A stretch of 64,000 bases of DNA, taken from Catenulispora acidiphila DSM 44928 (GTDB lineage: Bacteria > Actinomycetota > Actinomycetes > Streptomycetales > Catenulisporaceae). The DNA lies in NCBI RefSeq assembly GCF_000024025.1, contig NC_013131.1, forward strand, positions 5,208,001-5,272,000, written 5' to 3'. Made by a program: the position numbers and the translations under genes. Below, piece after piece: positions 42,967 to 51,644 of this stretch (position 1 is the first letter of the stretch; the number at the start of each line of letters is the position of its first letter). The notes below the pieces were generated by a model that was given only the letters and a program-made list of their open reading frames with translations, was not told the origin of the DNA and ran no database searches.

Positions 42967-44052
42967 TCAGGGCGCGGGGTGCTCGGCGACGGCGTGTTCG
43001 CAGACCGCGTGCCAGGTGCGGTGTCCGCCGAGCCACGTCCACAGGCCCGCCAGATATCGGCGAGTGGAAGGATCGGCCGAGCCGGCCAGCTGTGTGGCGT
43101 GATGCTGGAACGCCCGCATCGCCTCGTCGTGGACCTGCGCGGCACGCCGCCCCGCAGCGCCTGCGGTAAGACCCTCGGCGCGCGCGATCGCCGCAGTCAG
43201 ACCCGACGGTGCCGGCGAGGCGATGTCGTGCAGCAACGCCGCCGCCAACGCCGCCAGCCGCTGCGCGCGCCGCAGCTCCGGATCGCCTGAGGACGACGGC
43301 GACAACTCGTACCCGTCGACCGCGTCCAGCGCCGCCAACGCCGGGCTGTAGGCGTTGACGTGCCCCAGCGACAGGTACTCCCACGGCGGACGCGGACCGG
43401 AGACGGTAGCCGTAGGCGCCGCCGCAGACAACGCCTCGCATTCGGCCCGCACCCGCGCGACCTGATACGGCGAAGCCGGCAATCCGCCGAGCCCGGCCAT
43501 CGCCGACAGCAGCGCCGGGGCGGCGACACCGGCGAGACCGGCGCGCGCCGGATCGGCCAGGTCCAGGTGGGAAGGCAGGGCGTCATCGGGGACGTCGCAG
43601 CCGTCGTAGATCTGCGCGAGCGCCTCGCCGACAGCACCGGCCGGCGACGCAGCAGCAGCCGAAGCAGCAGCAGCGGGGGAGTCCTGCGGCGCCCCGGAGC
43701 GCTCCGGCGCGCGCCGCAGCAGATCCGCCTCCGAAGCTCCCATCGCCCCAGCGGCCAGCACCCGTCCGACCGCCAGCAGCCGCGCCGCCACCTCCAGGCG
43801 GCCCGCATCGTCGGTGTCCGGATGCGCCAGCACCGCCAGCCGTCCGAGTCCGGCAGCCGGGCCCGGTGCCAGCCCGACGCCGGCGGCCCAGGCGTCGAGG
43901 CGCTGCTGCACCGTCTCGGCCAGGCCTGGGTCGTCGCGTACTGCCGGCGGGCAGTACAGCGCCTCGGTCACGCGTGCCGGCCGTCCGGTCTGCGACAGCC
44001 GTGAGGCCGCCATGCCCAGTCCGGTGTGCGGCACCGCAGCGATCGTGCCCAT
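42967..44052 (-). CDS. Terpene-cyclase-like protein lacking metal-binding motifs
   Basis: A 361-residue protein whose frame follows MIB synthase: ALYCPPAVRDDPGLAETVQQRLDAWAAGVGL and GRLAVLAHPDTDDAGRLEVAARLLAVGRV align with LYCPAP ... LVAWAERIGL and GRLITLAHPECDDPDLLLVSAQM of its operon neighbour. Where the active enzyme has DDYYADE, this one has AAGAMGASE (about 100-108). The NSE triad becomes HDIASPAPS (275-283), and no RY pair ends the protein. Catalysis by the class I mechanism is therefore unlikely. An Ala-rich stretch lies at 126-138. Gene position directly after the shell gene suggests a structural, scaffold or accessory cargo role. Confidence 0.8.
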   Translation of the reverse strand: MGTIAAVPHTGLGMAASRLSQTGRPARVTEALYCPPAVRDDPGLAETVQQRLDAWAAGVGLAPGPAAGLGRLAVLAHPDTDDAGRLEVAARLLAVGRVLAAGAMGASEADLLRRAPERSGAPQDSPAAAASAAAASPAGAVGEALAQIYDGCDVPDDALPSHLDLADPARAGLAGVAAPALLSAMAGLGGLPASPYQVARVRAECEALSAAAPTATVSGPRPPWEYLSLGHVNAYSPALAALDAVDGYELSPSSSGDPELRRAQRLAALAAALLHDIASPAPSGLTAAIARAEGLTAGAAGRRAAQVHDEAMRAFQHHATQLAGSADPSTRRYLAGLWTWLGGHRTWHAVCEHAVAEHPAP

Positions 44053-44102
44053 CAGTCCCCGTCCCCTTCCGCTTCAGCTTCCGCTTGGCCTTCCGGTGTT
44101 CC

Positions 44103-45536
44103 TCAGCCGCGCGGTGCCGCGACGTCGACGTTCTCCAGGATCCCGATGGCGTCGGGCACCAGGACCGCGGTCGAGTAGTACGCGGTGACCAGGTATTTGA
44201 TGATCGCCTTGTCGGTGATCCCCATGAACCGGACGTTCAGGCCCGGTTCGTACTCATCCGGGATGCCGGTCTGCCGCAGCCCGACCACGCCCTGCTGTTC
44301 CCGGCCCAGGCGCATCGCCACGATGGAGGAGGTGTGGCCGTCGGCGACGCCGATCTTGCCGCAGGGGTAGATCGGGACGCCGCGCCACGCCGGGACCGCG
44401 TGTCCGTCGATGAGCACCGGGTCCGGGTACAGGCCGCGTTTGCTGCACTCGCGGCCGAACGCCGCGATCGCCTTGGGGTGTGCCAGGAACATGGTGGTAC
44501 TGCGGCGCATCGCCAACAGGTCGTCCATGTCATCCGGGGTCGGCGGCCCGGACCAGGTGCTGATCCGCTGGTCGTAGTCGGTGTTGTGCAGCAGCCCGAA
44601 CTCCCGGTTGTTCAGCAGCTCCCACTCCTGCCGCTCCCGGATCTCCTCGATCGTCAGCCGCAGCTGCTCTTTGACCTGGTCCATCGGGTCGTTGTAGAGG
44701 TCGGCGACGCGGGAGTGGACCCGCAGGATCGTCTGCGTCAACGACAGCTGATACTCGCGCGGGGACAGCTCGTAGTCCACGTAGGTGCCGGCGAGTTCGA
44801 CCTCTCCTTCGTGTCCGGAGGTGACGTCCACGACCGCTTCGCCTTTGGAGTTCACCGCACGGTCGGTGCGGGCCACGAAGGCGTCGATGTGCTCCCGCAG
44901 GTCGGCGTTGCCCTCGCGGATGCGGGCGAAGTCAGCCATCGGCATCGCCAGCAGCGTGCCGGCGGTGGTGGCCTTCACCGTGGCGCTCCACAGCGGATCG
45001 GCCTGCAGCAGCACCTCATCTCCCAGGTGCGCGCCGTCGGTGAGGACGCCCAGCAGCGTCGGCTCGCCATAGGCGCCGATGGTGCTGCGCTCCACCCGGC
45101 CGTGCGCCAGGATGAACACCTCGTCGACCGGATGCCCGGCCTCGGCGATGACCTCGCCGGGGGCGAAGTCCCGCGGCGTGAACAACCCGGCCAGCTCGGC
45201 CAGCACCGCGTCGTCGGCGAACCCGCGCATCACCGGGATCTCCCGCAGCGTCTCCGGCACGATCCGGATGTCGTCGGCGCCGCTTTGCACCACCGCCACC
45301 CGCCCCCGGCCCACCGCCAGGCTCAGCCGCCGGTTCACCCGGTACGTGCCGCCGGAGACCTCCTCCCACGGCAGGCGCCGCAGCAGCCAGCGGGAGGTGA
45401 TGCCGCGCATCTGCGGCTGCGTCTTGGTGGTGGTGGCCAGATTGCGGGCCGCATCAGTACTCAGGGACAGCGGCGAGTCCGTGGCGGCGGGATCCTCGGG
45501 CGCTTGCTCGGCGGTGCGGTCCGGAGTGATCGTCAT
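44103..45536 (-). CDS. Family 2B encapsulin shell protein with cyclic-nucleotide-binding domain
   Basis: A 477-residue family 2B encapsulin, first gene of the MIB operon. The N-terminal arm (1-60) is disordered-looking. A cyclic-nucleotide-binding-like domain spans about 100-220 ([41 protein letters not shown]). The HK97-type shell follows ([45 protein letters not shown] ... [21 protein letters not shown] ... [28 protein letters not shown] ... [12 protein letters not shown]). It should assemble a compartment around MIB synthase. AGGAGG precedes ATG 45536. Confidence 0.95.
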   Translation of the reverse strand: MTITPDRTAEQAPEDPAATDSPLSLSTDAARNLATTTKTQPQMRGITSRWLLRRLPWEEVSGGTYRVNRRLSLAVGRGRVAVVQSGADDIRIVPETLREIPVMRGFADDAVLAELAGLFTPRDFAPGEVIAEAGHPVDEVFILAHGRVERSTIGAYGEPTLLGVLTDGAHLGDEVLLQADPLWSATVKATTAGTLLAMPMADFARIREGNADLREHIDAFVARTDRAVNSKGEAVVDVTSGHEGEVELAGTYVDYELSPREYQLSLTQTILRVHSRVADLYNDPMDQVKEQLRLTIEEIRERQEWELLNNREFGLLHNTDYDQRISTWSGPPTPDDMDDLLAMRRSTTMFLAHPKAIAAFGRECSKRGLYPDPVLIDGHAVPAWRGVPIYPCGKIGVADGHTSSIVAMRLGREQQGVVGLRQTGIPDEYEPGLNVRFMGITDKAIIKYLVTAYYSTAVLVPDAIGILENVDVAAPRG

Positions 45537-45574
45537 GGCCGGGTCCTCCTAGTCATTGCCCGTGCCGGGGTCCG

Positions 45575-45588
45575 AAAGGGCTCCCTTT
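45575..45588. promoter_or_regulatory. Inverted repeat AAAGGG-CT-CCCTTT upstream of the MIB operon
   Basis: A perfect 14-base inverted repeat 39 bases before the encapsulin ATG, in a locally AT-richer patch. It is a candidate operator or part of the promoter of the shell-cyclase operon. No regulator can be assigned. Confidence 0.45.
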
Positions 45589-45781
45589 TGAACTAAGGCG
45601 AACCAAAGCCGGCCCACCAGTGCGCGACCAGGTGGCGGATCACGCGCGGCAGTGGCGCGCGCCTGCCCGAACGGATGGGTTTGCACGAAAGTCCCGCGGC
45701 GCTGACGTGCGGCGCGCGCGGTGCTGCGGATTCGCCGGTGTTCAGCCAGCCCGGTGCGGACTGTCGGCCGCGGGGTGGGTG

Positions 45782-46312
45782 TCAGCCGCGGCGGTCGGCG
45801 CCGGCCGCGGGGTGGGTGTCGGTGGCGGCGAGTTCCTCGGCGCGCAGCAACATCTTCTTCAGCAGGGCGTTGACGCGGGCCCGCTCCCGCTCGTCCAGGG
45901 CGCCGACGATCTGCCGCTCCACCTCGTCCTGGAAGCGCATGCCCGCCAGCCACTTGGCGTGGCCGGCGTCGGTGAGCTCGACATCGACGCGGCGGCGGTC
46001 GGCGGTGCCGCGGATCCGGCGGACCAGCCCGGCCTGCTCCAGGGCGTCCAGGCGGCCGGTGACGCCGGCGGGGGAGAGCAGCAGCTCGGCGGCCAGCTCC
46101 CCGGGGGTGGCGCGGCGGTCGTCGCGGGCGGCGAGGCGGTGCAGCGTCTGGAACTCGAAGTCCTGCAGACCGATCTGCTCGACCATGCGGCGTTTGCCGT
46201 GCGCGACGTGCTTGGTGAGGTTCTGCATCCGGGTGATGACCGCCTCGACCGTCTCGTCGTACGGCGCTTTGCCGCGCCAGCGGGCCAGGTGACGGTCGAC
46301 AGAGTCCTCCAT
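45782..46312 (-). CDS. MarR-family regulator
   Basis: A 176-residue winged-helix regulator. FEFQTLHRLAARDDRRATPGELAAELLLSPAGVTGRLDALEQAGLVRRIRGTADRRRVDVELTDAGHAKW is the MarR DNA-binding domain with its wing (RGTADRRRVDVELT). Helices at both ends provide dimerisation. It is divergent from an MFS gene, and three palindromic boxes lie in the 100-base gap, so it most likely represses itself and the transporter. ATG 46312 is the natural start. Confidence 0.93.
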   Translation of the reverse strand: MEDSVDRHLARWRGKAPYDETVEAVITRMQNLTKHVAHGKRRMVEQIGLQDFEFQTLHRLAARDDRRATPGELAAELLLSPAGVTGRLDALEQAGLVRRIRGTADRRRVDVELTDAGHAKWLAGMRFQDEVERQIVGALDERERARVNALLKKMLLRAEELAATDTHPAAGADRRG

Positions 46313-46341
46313 GGGGTCAGTATGGAGCGGCACGGCGATGT

Positions 46342-46398
46342 TTCGCCAGCGAAGGTTCGAGCGAGAAGTATTTCGTTGACGAATGATTCGGTGGCGAA
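46342..46398. promoter_or_regulatory. Three TTCG-N4-CGAA boxes between marR and the MFS gene
   Basis: TTCGCCAGCGAA (46342-46353), TTCGTTGACGAA (46372-46383) and TTCGGTGGCGAA (46387-46398) share the palindrome TTCG-N4-CGAA. A larger inverted repeat AGTATTTCG/CGAAATACT (46367-46375, 46395-46403) encloses the last two. They occupy the whole divergent promoter region and are strong MarR operator candidates. Confidence 0.75.
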
Positions 46399-46412
46399 AT
46401 ACTGTGGCGGGT

Positions 46413-47780
46413 ATGACAGCCCCCTCCCCGGAGTCGGATGCAGTCGGCGCGCCGGGCGCGGTCGGTGTGCGCAGACTCATGCTCGGCCGCACCGCCGCCG
46501 CACTGGCCACCTCCCTGATCCCCACCACGCTGACCCTGGCCGTCGTGCACGCCGGCAGCGCCGCCGGAGCCCTCGGCGTGATCCTGGCCTGCGAATTCGT
46601 CCCCATGCTGCTGCTGTTGCCCGTGGCGGGGGTGTTCGCCGACCGGTTCCCGGCGCGCCGCGTCATCCTCGCCGCCGACCTCACCCGCGCCGCCGCCCAA
46701 GCCGGCATCGGCGCCACCCTGCTGGCCGGCGGCGTGAACGTCGCGGCGCTGTCGGCGCTGGCGGCACTGACCGGAGGCGCCGTCGCCTTCGGCACACCGG
46801 CAGTACGGACCCTGGTATCGGCCACGGTCTGCGGACCGCAGCGGCAGCGACTCAACGCACGGCTGTCGGTGTGGCAGCAACTGGCGCAGTTCGCCGGACC
46901 CGGCGTCGCCGGAAGCCTCATGCTCGGCATCGGAGCCGGCTGGTCATCGCTGCTGACCGCGGCGCTGTTCACCGGATCGGCACTGACCCTCGGCGGGCTG
47001 CCCACACCGGCACGCCACAGCGCCACGGTCACGGCCACGGCCACGGCCACAGCACTGGCCACCGACAATGCCGACGCCGACACCTACGCCGATGGCAACA
47101 ACGCCACCGACAGCCGCGACACCGTGCGGCGCGCGCCGTTCCTGCAGGAGCTGCGCGCCGGATGGACCGAAACCCGCCGCCACTCCTGGTTCATCGCCAA
47201 CGTCCTGGGCCACGGCATCTGGAACATGACCGCCGGCCTCCTGCTCACCCTCGGCCCGGTCATCGCCGTCAACCACCTCGGCGGCGGCACCGCCTGGGTC
47301 ATCACCCTGCAATCGGGCACCGCCGGCATGCTCGCCGGCGTCTGGACGGCAGGGCGCCTGCACCTCCAACGCCCCCTGATAGCCGTGGCCCTCGGCGCCT
47401 CCGCCTACGCGCTGCCGCTGGCGGCGCTCGCCGCCACCGCACCCCTGCCGCTGCTGCTGGCCGCCTACACCGCCGGCATGTTCGGCCTGGGCATCCTGGA
47501 TCCGCTGTGGGAGACCACCGTCCAGCAGCGCATTCCTCGGCATGCCCTGGGCCGCGTCGGCTCCTTCGACAGCCTCATCTCCTTCGCCGCCCGCCCCGCC
47601 GGACTGGCGCTCGCCGCCCCGATCGCCACAGCCGTCGGCACAGCGCTGCCGCTGGCGGTCGCGGCGGTACTGGTCGGGGGAGCGAACCTGGCAGTGCTGC
47701 TGCTGCCCGCAGTACGCGAACACCCCAAGGCTGCCCAGGCCGTACCGGCGCCACTGGTCAGCGCCGGAGCCGCAACGTGA
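46413..47780 (+). CDS. MFS transporter, MarR-linked
   Basis: A 455-residue MFS protein with about 12 helices. It starts at ATG 46413 with VRRLMLGRTAAALATSLIPTTLTLAVV, then ILACEFVPMLLLLPVAGVFADRFPARRVILAADLTRA (motif A), similar to DHA3-type exporters. The central cytoplasmic loop contains an in-frame Ala-Thr repeat (VTATATATALAT, about 209-220). Likely an exporter induced when the MarR ligand is present. Its stop overlaps an in-frame GTG that could start the O-methyltransferase gene. Confidence 0.9.
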   Translation: MTAPSPESDAVGAPGAVGVRRLMLGRTAAALATSLIPTTLTLAVVHAGSAAGALGVILACEFVPMLLLLPVAGVFADRFPARRVILAADLTRAAAQAGIGATLLAGGVNVAALSALAALTGGAVAFGTPAVRTLVSATVCGPQRQRLNARLSVWQQLAQFAGPGVAGSLMLGIGAGWSSLLTAALFTGSALTLGGLPTPARHSATVTATATATALATDNADADTYADGNNATDSRDTVRRAPFLQELRAGWTETRRHSWFIANVLGHGIWNMTAGLLLTLGPVIAVNHLGGGTAWVITLQSGTAGMLAGVWTAGRLHLQRPLIAVALGASAYALPLAALAATAPLPLLLAAYTAGMFGLGILDPLWETTVQQRIPRHALGRVGSFDSLISFAARPAGLALAAPIATAVGTALPLAVAAVLVGGANLAVLLLPAVREHPKAAQAVPAPLVSAGAAT

Positions 47781-47842
47781 TCGAGCACGGGTGGCTGCTC
47801 ACGGCGCGGCGGGGCGGCGGCCTTGCGCGTATCGTCACCAGC

Positions 47843-48499
47843 ATGACCCGAGGCTCGATCAACCTGGACGGCGCGCTCCAGGACTACGTCGTGGACCACA
47901 CCACCGCCCTGGATGAGGTGCAAAGAGCTCTGATCGCCCGCACCACCGAGCTGGGCTCGCCGTCCGGGATGCAAATCGGCGCCGAGCAGGCGCAGCTGCT
48001 CACCTTGCTGGTGCGGCTCACCAACGCCAAGCACGCGGTCGAAGTGGGGACGTTCACCGGTTTCTCCGCCATCGCCATCGCACGCGGACTCGCCCCCGGC
48101 GGCAAGCTGCTGTGCTGCGACGTCAGCGAGGAATGGACGAGCATCGGGCGCGCGGCGTGGCAGCAGGCGGGCCTGGCCGACCGGATCGAGCTGCGGCTGG
48201 CGCCGGCCGCCGAAACCCTGGCGGCGCTGCCGGAGCAGGAGTACATCGACTTCGCGTTCATCGACGCCGACAAACCCTCGTACTGGACGTACTACAGCGA
48301 ACTCGTGCCGCGCATGCGCGCCGGGGGAGTGATCGCGGTGGACAACGTGCTGTGGAGCGGACGCGTCGTGCAGGACGAGCCGGAGGAGGAGTCCACCCGG
48401 CTGCTGAAGGAGTTCAACGACAAGGTCGTGCGCGACGAACGCGTCGACGTCGTGATGCTGCCGGTCGGCGACGGCGTTTCTTTGATGTACAAGCGGTAG
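47843..48499 (+). CDS. SAM-dependent O-methyltransferase, caffeoyl-CoA type
   Basis: A 218-residue class III O-methyltransferase. IGAEQAQLLTLLVRLTNAKHAVEVGTFTGFSAIAIARGL is the SAM-binding motif, and YIDFAFIDADKPSYWTYYSELVPRMRAGGVIAVDNVLWSG carries the divalent-metal ligands of the family. It methylates catechol-type hydroxyls; the substrate is unknown. ATG 47843 is taken because the family begins here. TATCGT just upstream could be a -10 box for a leaderless message, while GTG 47777, overlapping the MFS stop, would add 22 residues. Confidence 0.9.
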   Translation: MTRGSINLDGALQDYVVDHTTALDEVQRALIARTTELGSPSGMQIGAEQAQLLTLLVRLTNAKHAVEVGTFTGFSAIAIARGLAPGGKLLCCDVSEEWTSIGRAAWQQAGLADRIELRLAPAAETLAALPEQEYIDFAFIDADKPSYWTYYSELVPRMRAGGVIAVDNVLWSGRVVQDEPEEESTRLLKEFNDKVVRDERVDVVMLPVGDGVSLMYKR

Positions 48500-48828
48500 T
48501 CGCCGAAACGGGTACATCAGGACGCGTAATCAGCATTACACGACATGGCTATGGAGTGGCGGAGAGGGCTTGCGGCGGGTTGAGGAGCATTGTGCTTCAG
48601 ATGCGCCACGCGGCTCGGTGGCGCTGAACGTCAGATCTGCTCTCACAGCAGCCGAAGACGCGCTCCTAAGATCCGTAGATCCGTTGCGCACTGAGCCGCC
48701 AGCCATCAGCCGCACACAAGATCGTGCCCAGCGAACCTGAACCATCGTCGAACACTCGCACACCAGTACCTCAACACCCCGCAACACACCTCGCAAAACC
48801 CCTCCCGACCCCCTCCTGCGATTGCCCG

Positions 48829-48842
48829 ATAATGTACATTAT
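48829..48842. promoter_or_regulatory. Perfect palindrome ATAATGTACATTAT
   Basis: A 14-bp perfect palindrome, almost pure A/T in a GC-rich genome, about 200 bases upstream of the WXG100-like gene. Such sites are typical of dimeric regulators such as GntR or TetR proteins. No regulator gene is adjacent. Confidence 0.55.
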
Positions 48843-48863
48843 GTAAAGTTGCCCATCCCCCAT

Positions 48864-48877
48864 GGGGACCGGTCCCC
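48864..48877. promoter_or_regulatory. Perfect palindrome GGGGACCGGTCCCC
   Basis: A 14-bp perfect palindrome, directly joined to another (CCCCATGGGG, 48857-48866). Without a loop it is more likely a protein-binding site than a terminator. Confidence 0.45.
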
Positions 48878-49037
48878 CCGACCCGCAGTCGCGAACGGTC
48901 ACGTCAAAGGCCTCAGATCAGCCCCTAAACCTCACAGGGCTTCCCAATATCGGCCGAAGACGTGACGCGCCGCATCCAGGTTGGCTACGCTCGTGCCGCG
49001 GTTGACGGGCTTTTCACGGGAGGGACGCGCCACAACC

Positions 49038-49352
49038 ATGGCCAATCACATAGCAATCAACACCGGGACGCTTCGCGACATAGGGACCCAACTGGGCCGG
49101 CTGCGCGATGAGTTCAGCCACTCCACGGACATCACCGGCGCGGCCGCCGGCGAGATGGGCTCCGGGGACGTCGCCGGTGCTCTGAACAACTTCGCCTCGG
49201 ACTGGTCGAAGAAGCGGGACTCGCTGACCCAGAACCTGGACACGCTGTCCACCACGGCCACGCAGTCCGCCGAGCACTGGGACGGCCTGGACGCCGACCT
49301 GGCCAAGTCCCTGATCAACGCCTTCCAGCAGACTCAGGGGGCGAAGAAGTAA
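49038..49352 (+). CDS. WXG100-like small protein
   Basis: A 104-residue, mainly helical protein (NTGTLRDIGTQLGRLRDEF ... VAGALNNFASDWSKKRDSLTQNLDTLSTTATQSAEHWDGLDADLAKSLINAF). Size, the helical hairpin pattern and the gene order resemble ESAT-6/WXG100 partners of type VII secretion; the only W-x-G (WDG) lies near the C-terminus, so the match is loose. ATG 49038 follows GGGAGGGA at a long distance. Its stop overlaps the next start (TAATG), so the two products are probably made together. Confidence 0.6.
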   Translation: MANHIAINTGTLRDIGTQLGRLRDEFSHSTDITGAAAGEMGSGDVAGALNNFASDWSKKRDSLTQNLDTLSTTATQSAEHWDGLDADLAKSLINAFQQTQGAKK

Positions 49353-50899
49353 TGTCGCGCGACTGGACCAGCTTCGACTGGCAGACCGCCTCCGTCACCC
49401 AGGGCGACCTGATCCCCGGAGACCCCTACCAGGTGGCCGCGCTCGGCAAGCGCTTCCGCGACACCGCCGACGCCATCAACAAGCAGGCTGCGAACCTGCG
49501 CAACCTGGTCGACGGCCAGGGCTGGGACGCCGACTCCGGCCGCGCCTTCGCCAAGAAGGTCGGCGATACCGCGGACCTGCTGCAGAAGGCCTTCGGCCGG
49601 TACAACGAGGCCGCCGAAGCCCTGGGCAGCACCGTGCGCCCGTCGGGACCGCACGACGAGGTCTCCTGGCGCTCCGGCACCGAATGGGCCTCCACCCTGG
49701 AGCTGGCGCAGGTGAAGGCTCAGGACGCGCTGAACCGCGGCCGTGCCGCCGACGCCGACTCCCAGTCCGCGGCGCGCCAGCTCAGCACCGCGCAGGGCAA
49801 CGCGCTGCCCAAGCCGGTCGCCGGCGCCCCGGCGACGCCGAACACGCACCCGGACCCCACCAACACCCCCGGTGCCAACGGCCTGACGCCCGCGGAGCAG
49901 AAGGCGCACAACGACAAGGCCGCCGCCGACGCCGTGGTGAACAAGGCCGGCGCCGACATCCAGCACGCCATCGACATCCGCGACAGGGAAGGCAAAGCCG
50001 TCGCCGGCGCCATCAACGACTTCATCAACGGCGACGGCCTGAAGAACCCCACCCACCACTGGTGGGACGTGGACTGGAAGGACCTGGTCGCCGACATCGG
50101 CCACATCGCCGGCGCGATCGCCGGCGTGTGCGGGATCCTGGCGCTGGCGCTGGCCTGGGTGCCGATCCTCGGCGAGGTGCTGGGCGCGATCGCCCTGATC
50201 GCCGGTGCCGTGGCGTTGATCAGCGACACCATCTCCGCCCTGGACGGCAAAGGCAACTGGTTCGACGTCGCCATCGACGTCGTCGGCCTGCTGTCCTGCG
50301 GCGCCGGCCGGATGCTGGGCACCGCGGCGAAGCTGTCCAAGGGTGCTGAGGCGTTCAACGCCGCGCGCGCCGGCGGCAAGGGCATCAGCGAGGCGCTGGA
50401 GCTCTCGGACATGTCCGCCAAGGACGTGCTGGCGCTGAAGAACGGCAACAGCGTGTTCAAGGTCGCGCGCTCGGAGTTCGGCAAGGGTCTGACCACCGGG
50501 CCGTTCAAGGACGTCCTGGGCAAGGTCGGGGACCTGAAGGCCGGGAACCTGAAGTTCGAGGCGCCGAGCCTGACCAGCTTCGGGCCGAACTTCGCCAAGG
50601 AAGCCGGCTGGAAGTTCCACCTCGCCGGCTGGTCCAACAGCACCTTCCCGCTGGGTCTGGGGCTGGCGAACCTGCAGATCCCGGAGAACATGAAGTCCTG
50701 GGAGCCGGGGTTCATGAACGTCAACCTGTTCAAGAGCGACCAGATCCCCAGCTGGGTGCCCGGTGTCGGCGGCGACCACGCGGGCGTGGGCTGGCTGCAC
50801 GCCGGCGACTGGAACGCCACCAACTCCGGCATGGAGAACTACGACGCCCAGCCGCTGCGTCCCATCGCCTCCGCTGTGGGCGCCGACCCGGGCAACTGA
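49352..50899 (+). CDS. Putative type VII-secreted protein
   Basis: A 515-residue protein. Residues about 20-110 form a WXG-like helical hairpin (PYQVAALGKRFRDTADAINKQAANLRNLVDGQGWDADSGRAFAKKVGDTADLLQKAF) with a W-x-x-x-S/G turn. A Pro/Ala/Thr-rich linker follows (about 150-180). Two hydrophobic helices (IAGAIAGVCGILALALAWVP, LGAIALIAGAVALISDTI) are like those in the middle of actinomycete toxin-type type VII substrates. The C-terminal ~200 residues contain no recognised toxin fold. Coupled to the WXG100-like gene by TAATG. Confidence 0.65.
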   Translation: MSRDWTSFDWQTASVTQGDLIPGDPYQVAALGKRFRDTADAINKQAANLRNLVDGQGWDADSGRAFAKKVGDTADLLQKAFGRYNEAAEALGSTVRPSGPHDEVSWRSGTEWASTLELAQVKAQDALNRGRAADADSQSAARQLSTAQGNALPKPVAGAPATPNTHPDPTNTPGANGLTPAEQKAHNDKAAADAVVNKAGADIQHAIDIRDREGKAVAGAINDFINGDGLKNPTHHWWDVDWKDLVADIGHIAGAIAGVCGILALALAWVPILGEVLGAIALIAGAVALISDTISALDGKGNWFDVAIDVVGLLSCGAGRMLGTAAKLSKGAEAFNAARAGGKGISEALELSDMSAKDVLALKNGNSVFKVARSEFGKGLTTGPFKDVLGKVGDLKAGNLKFEAPSLTSFGPNFAKEAGWKFHLAGWSNSTFPLGLGLANLQIPENMKSWEPGFMNVNLFKSDQIPSWVPGVGGDHAGVGWLHAGDWNATNSGMENYDAQPLRPIASAVGADPGN

Positions 50900-50956
50900 G
50901 CCGACAGCGCACCGGCGCGCAGCCGGCGCCTCTCCCCCGCAATTTAGGATCGAGTC

Positions 50957-51439
50957 ATGGATACGCCAGCGCTGCCGCCCGCCGAAGTCCTCCGGGTCTT
51001 GGAGGGCATGTCCTTCTTTCAGAAGCGGGCCTTGAAGAAGGCCGGCTTCAAATGGGACGGCCTGCACCGGCTGGCCGCCGCCACCTACGGCGCCGGTCTG
51101 GTCGAGGCGGTGCTGGCGTGCCACACCGACGTCCTGGGCCGGGAGCCGCGTGCCGATGAGCCTGAGAAGGCGCTGGCCGCGCAGCGGCATCCCGGGGTCA
51201 GCGCCGCCACCGGCTCTGCCGGGACCACGATGGACGTCTCGGCTTCCGGCCGCGGCCGGATGAACATCGACCCGGAGCTGCTGGCGCAGATGGAAGCCGC
51301 GAAGAAAGAGAAGAAGAAAGCAGACAAGGCAGCGAAGGCGGACAAGTCGAACAGATCAGATAGGTCGGGCAGGCCAGATAGGCCAGACAGGTCGGCCAAG
51401 GATCAGCGGCAGCGCCCCGGCGACCGCAAACTCCCGTGA
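50957..51439 (+). CDS. Uncharacterised protein with charged repetitive tail
   Basis: A 160-residue protein. The first half (LPPAEVLRVLEGMSFFQKRALKKAGFKWDGLHRLAAATYGAGLVEAVLACHTDVLG) is compact and helical. The last 55 residues are Lys/Arg/Asp/Ser-rich with DRSGRPDRPDRSAKD-type repeats encoded by short degenerate DNA repeats. It follows the putative type VII substrate by 57 bases on the same strand, so a role in the same module, such as chaperone or immunity, is possible but unsupported by motif. Confidence 0.6.
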   Translation: MDTPALPPAEVLRVLEGMSFFQKRALKKAGFKWDGLHRLAAATYGAGLVEAVLACHTDVLGREPRADEPEKALAAQRHPGVSAATGSAGTTMDVSASGRGRMNIDPELLAQMEAAKKEKKKADKAAKADKSNRSDRSGRPDRPDRSAKDQRQRPGDRKLP

Positions 51440-51446
51440 GCAGCCG

Positions 51447-51476
51447 CTGATCCCGCCGACCCTGATCCCGCCGACC
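51447..51476. repeat. Tandem 15-bp repeat CTGATCCCGCCGACC (x2) with degenerate tail
   Basis: Two perfect copies at 51447-51461 and 51462-51476. Decayed GATCCGC and CCGACTC units continue to about 51545 and fill the spacer. Confidence 0.85.
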
Positions 51477-51644
51477 CCGATCCGCTGATCCGCTTATACC
51501 GCCGACTCTGCCGACTCCAATGACCTTGCCGACTCCGCTGACGAGGGCCTTGACCAGGTCCTGACCGCACCCTCCGATGCGCCGCCGCCGCGCGGTCGCC
51601 GCCGGTCTTCCGTCAGCGCCACCCCCCGAGGAAAAGAGAACCCA

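Larger units (their letters stand above)
48500..49037. other. Long spacer with palindromes, no confident gene
   Basis: This stretch has a lower GC content than its surroundings. Small frames exist on both strands but none has coding character. It contains two perfect 14-bp palindromes (48829-48842 and 48864-48877) and the promoter of the type VII-like operon, which I could not pin down. Confidence 0.45.

Noticed and set aside
45620-47842. Long plus-strand frame leading into the O-methyltransferase
   Set aside because: It is antisense to the MarR gene and out of frame with the MFS gene, with Arg/His/Pro-rich content. Only the part from 47843 (or 47777) is credible.
48536-48796. An 86-codon minus-strand frame in the long spacer
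   Set aside because: No ribosome binding site, family match or coding-like third positions.
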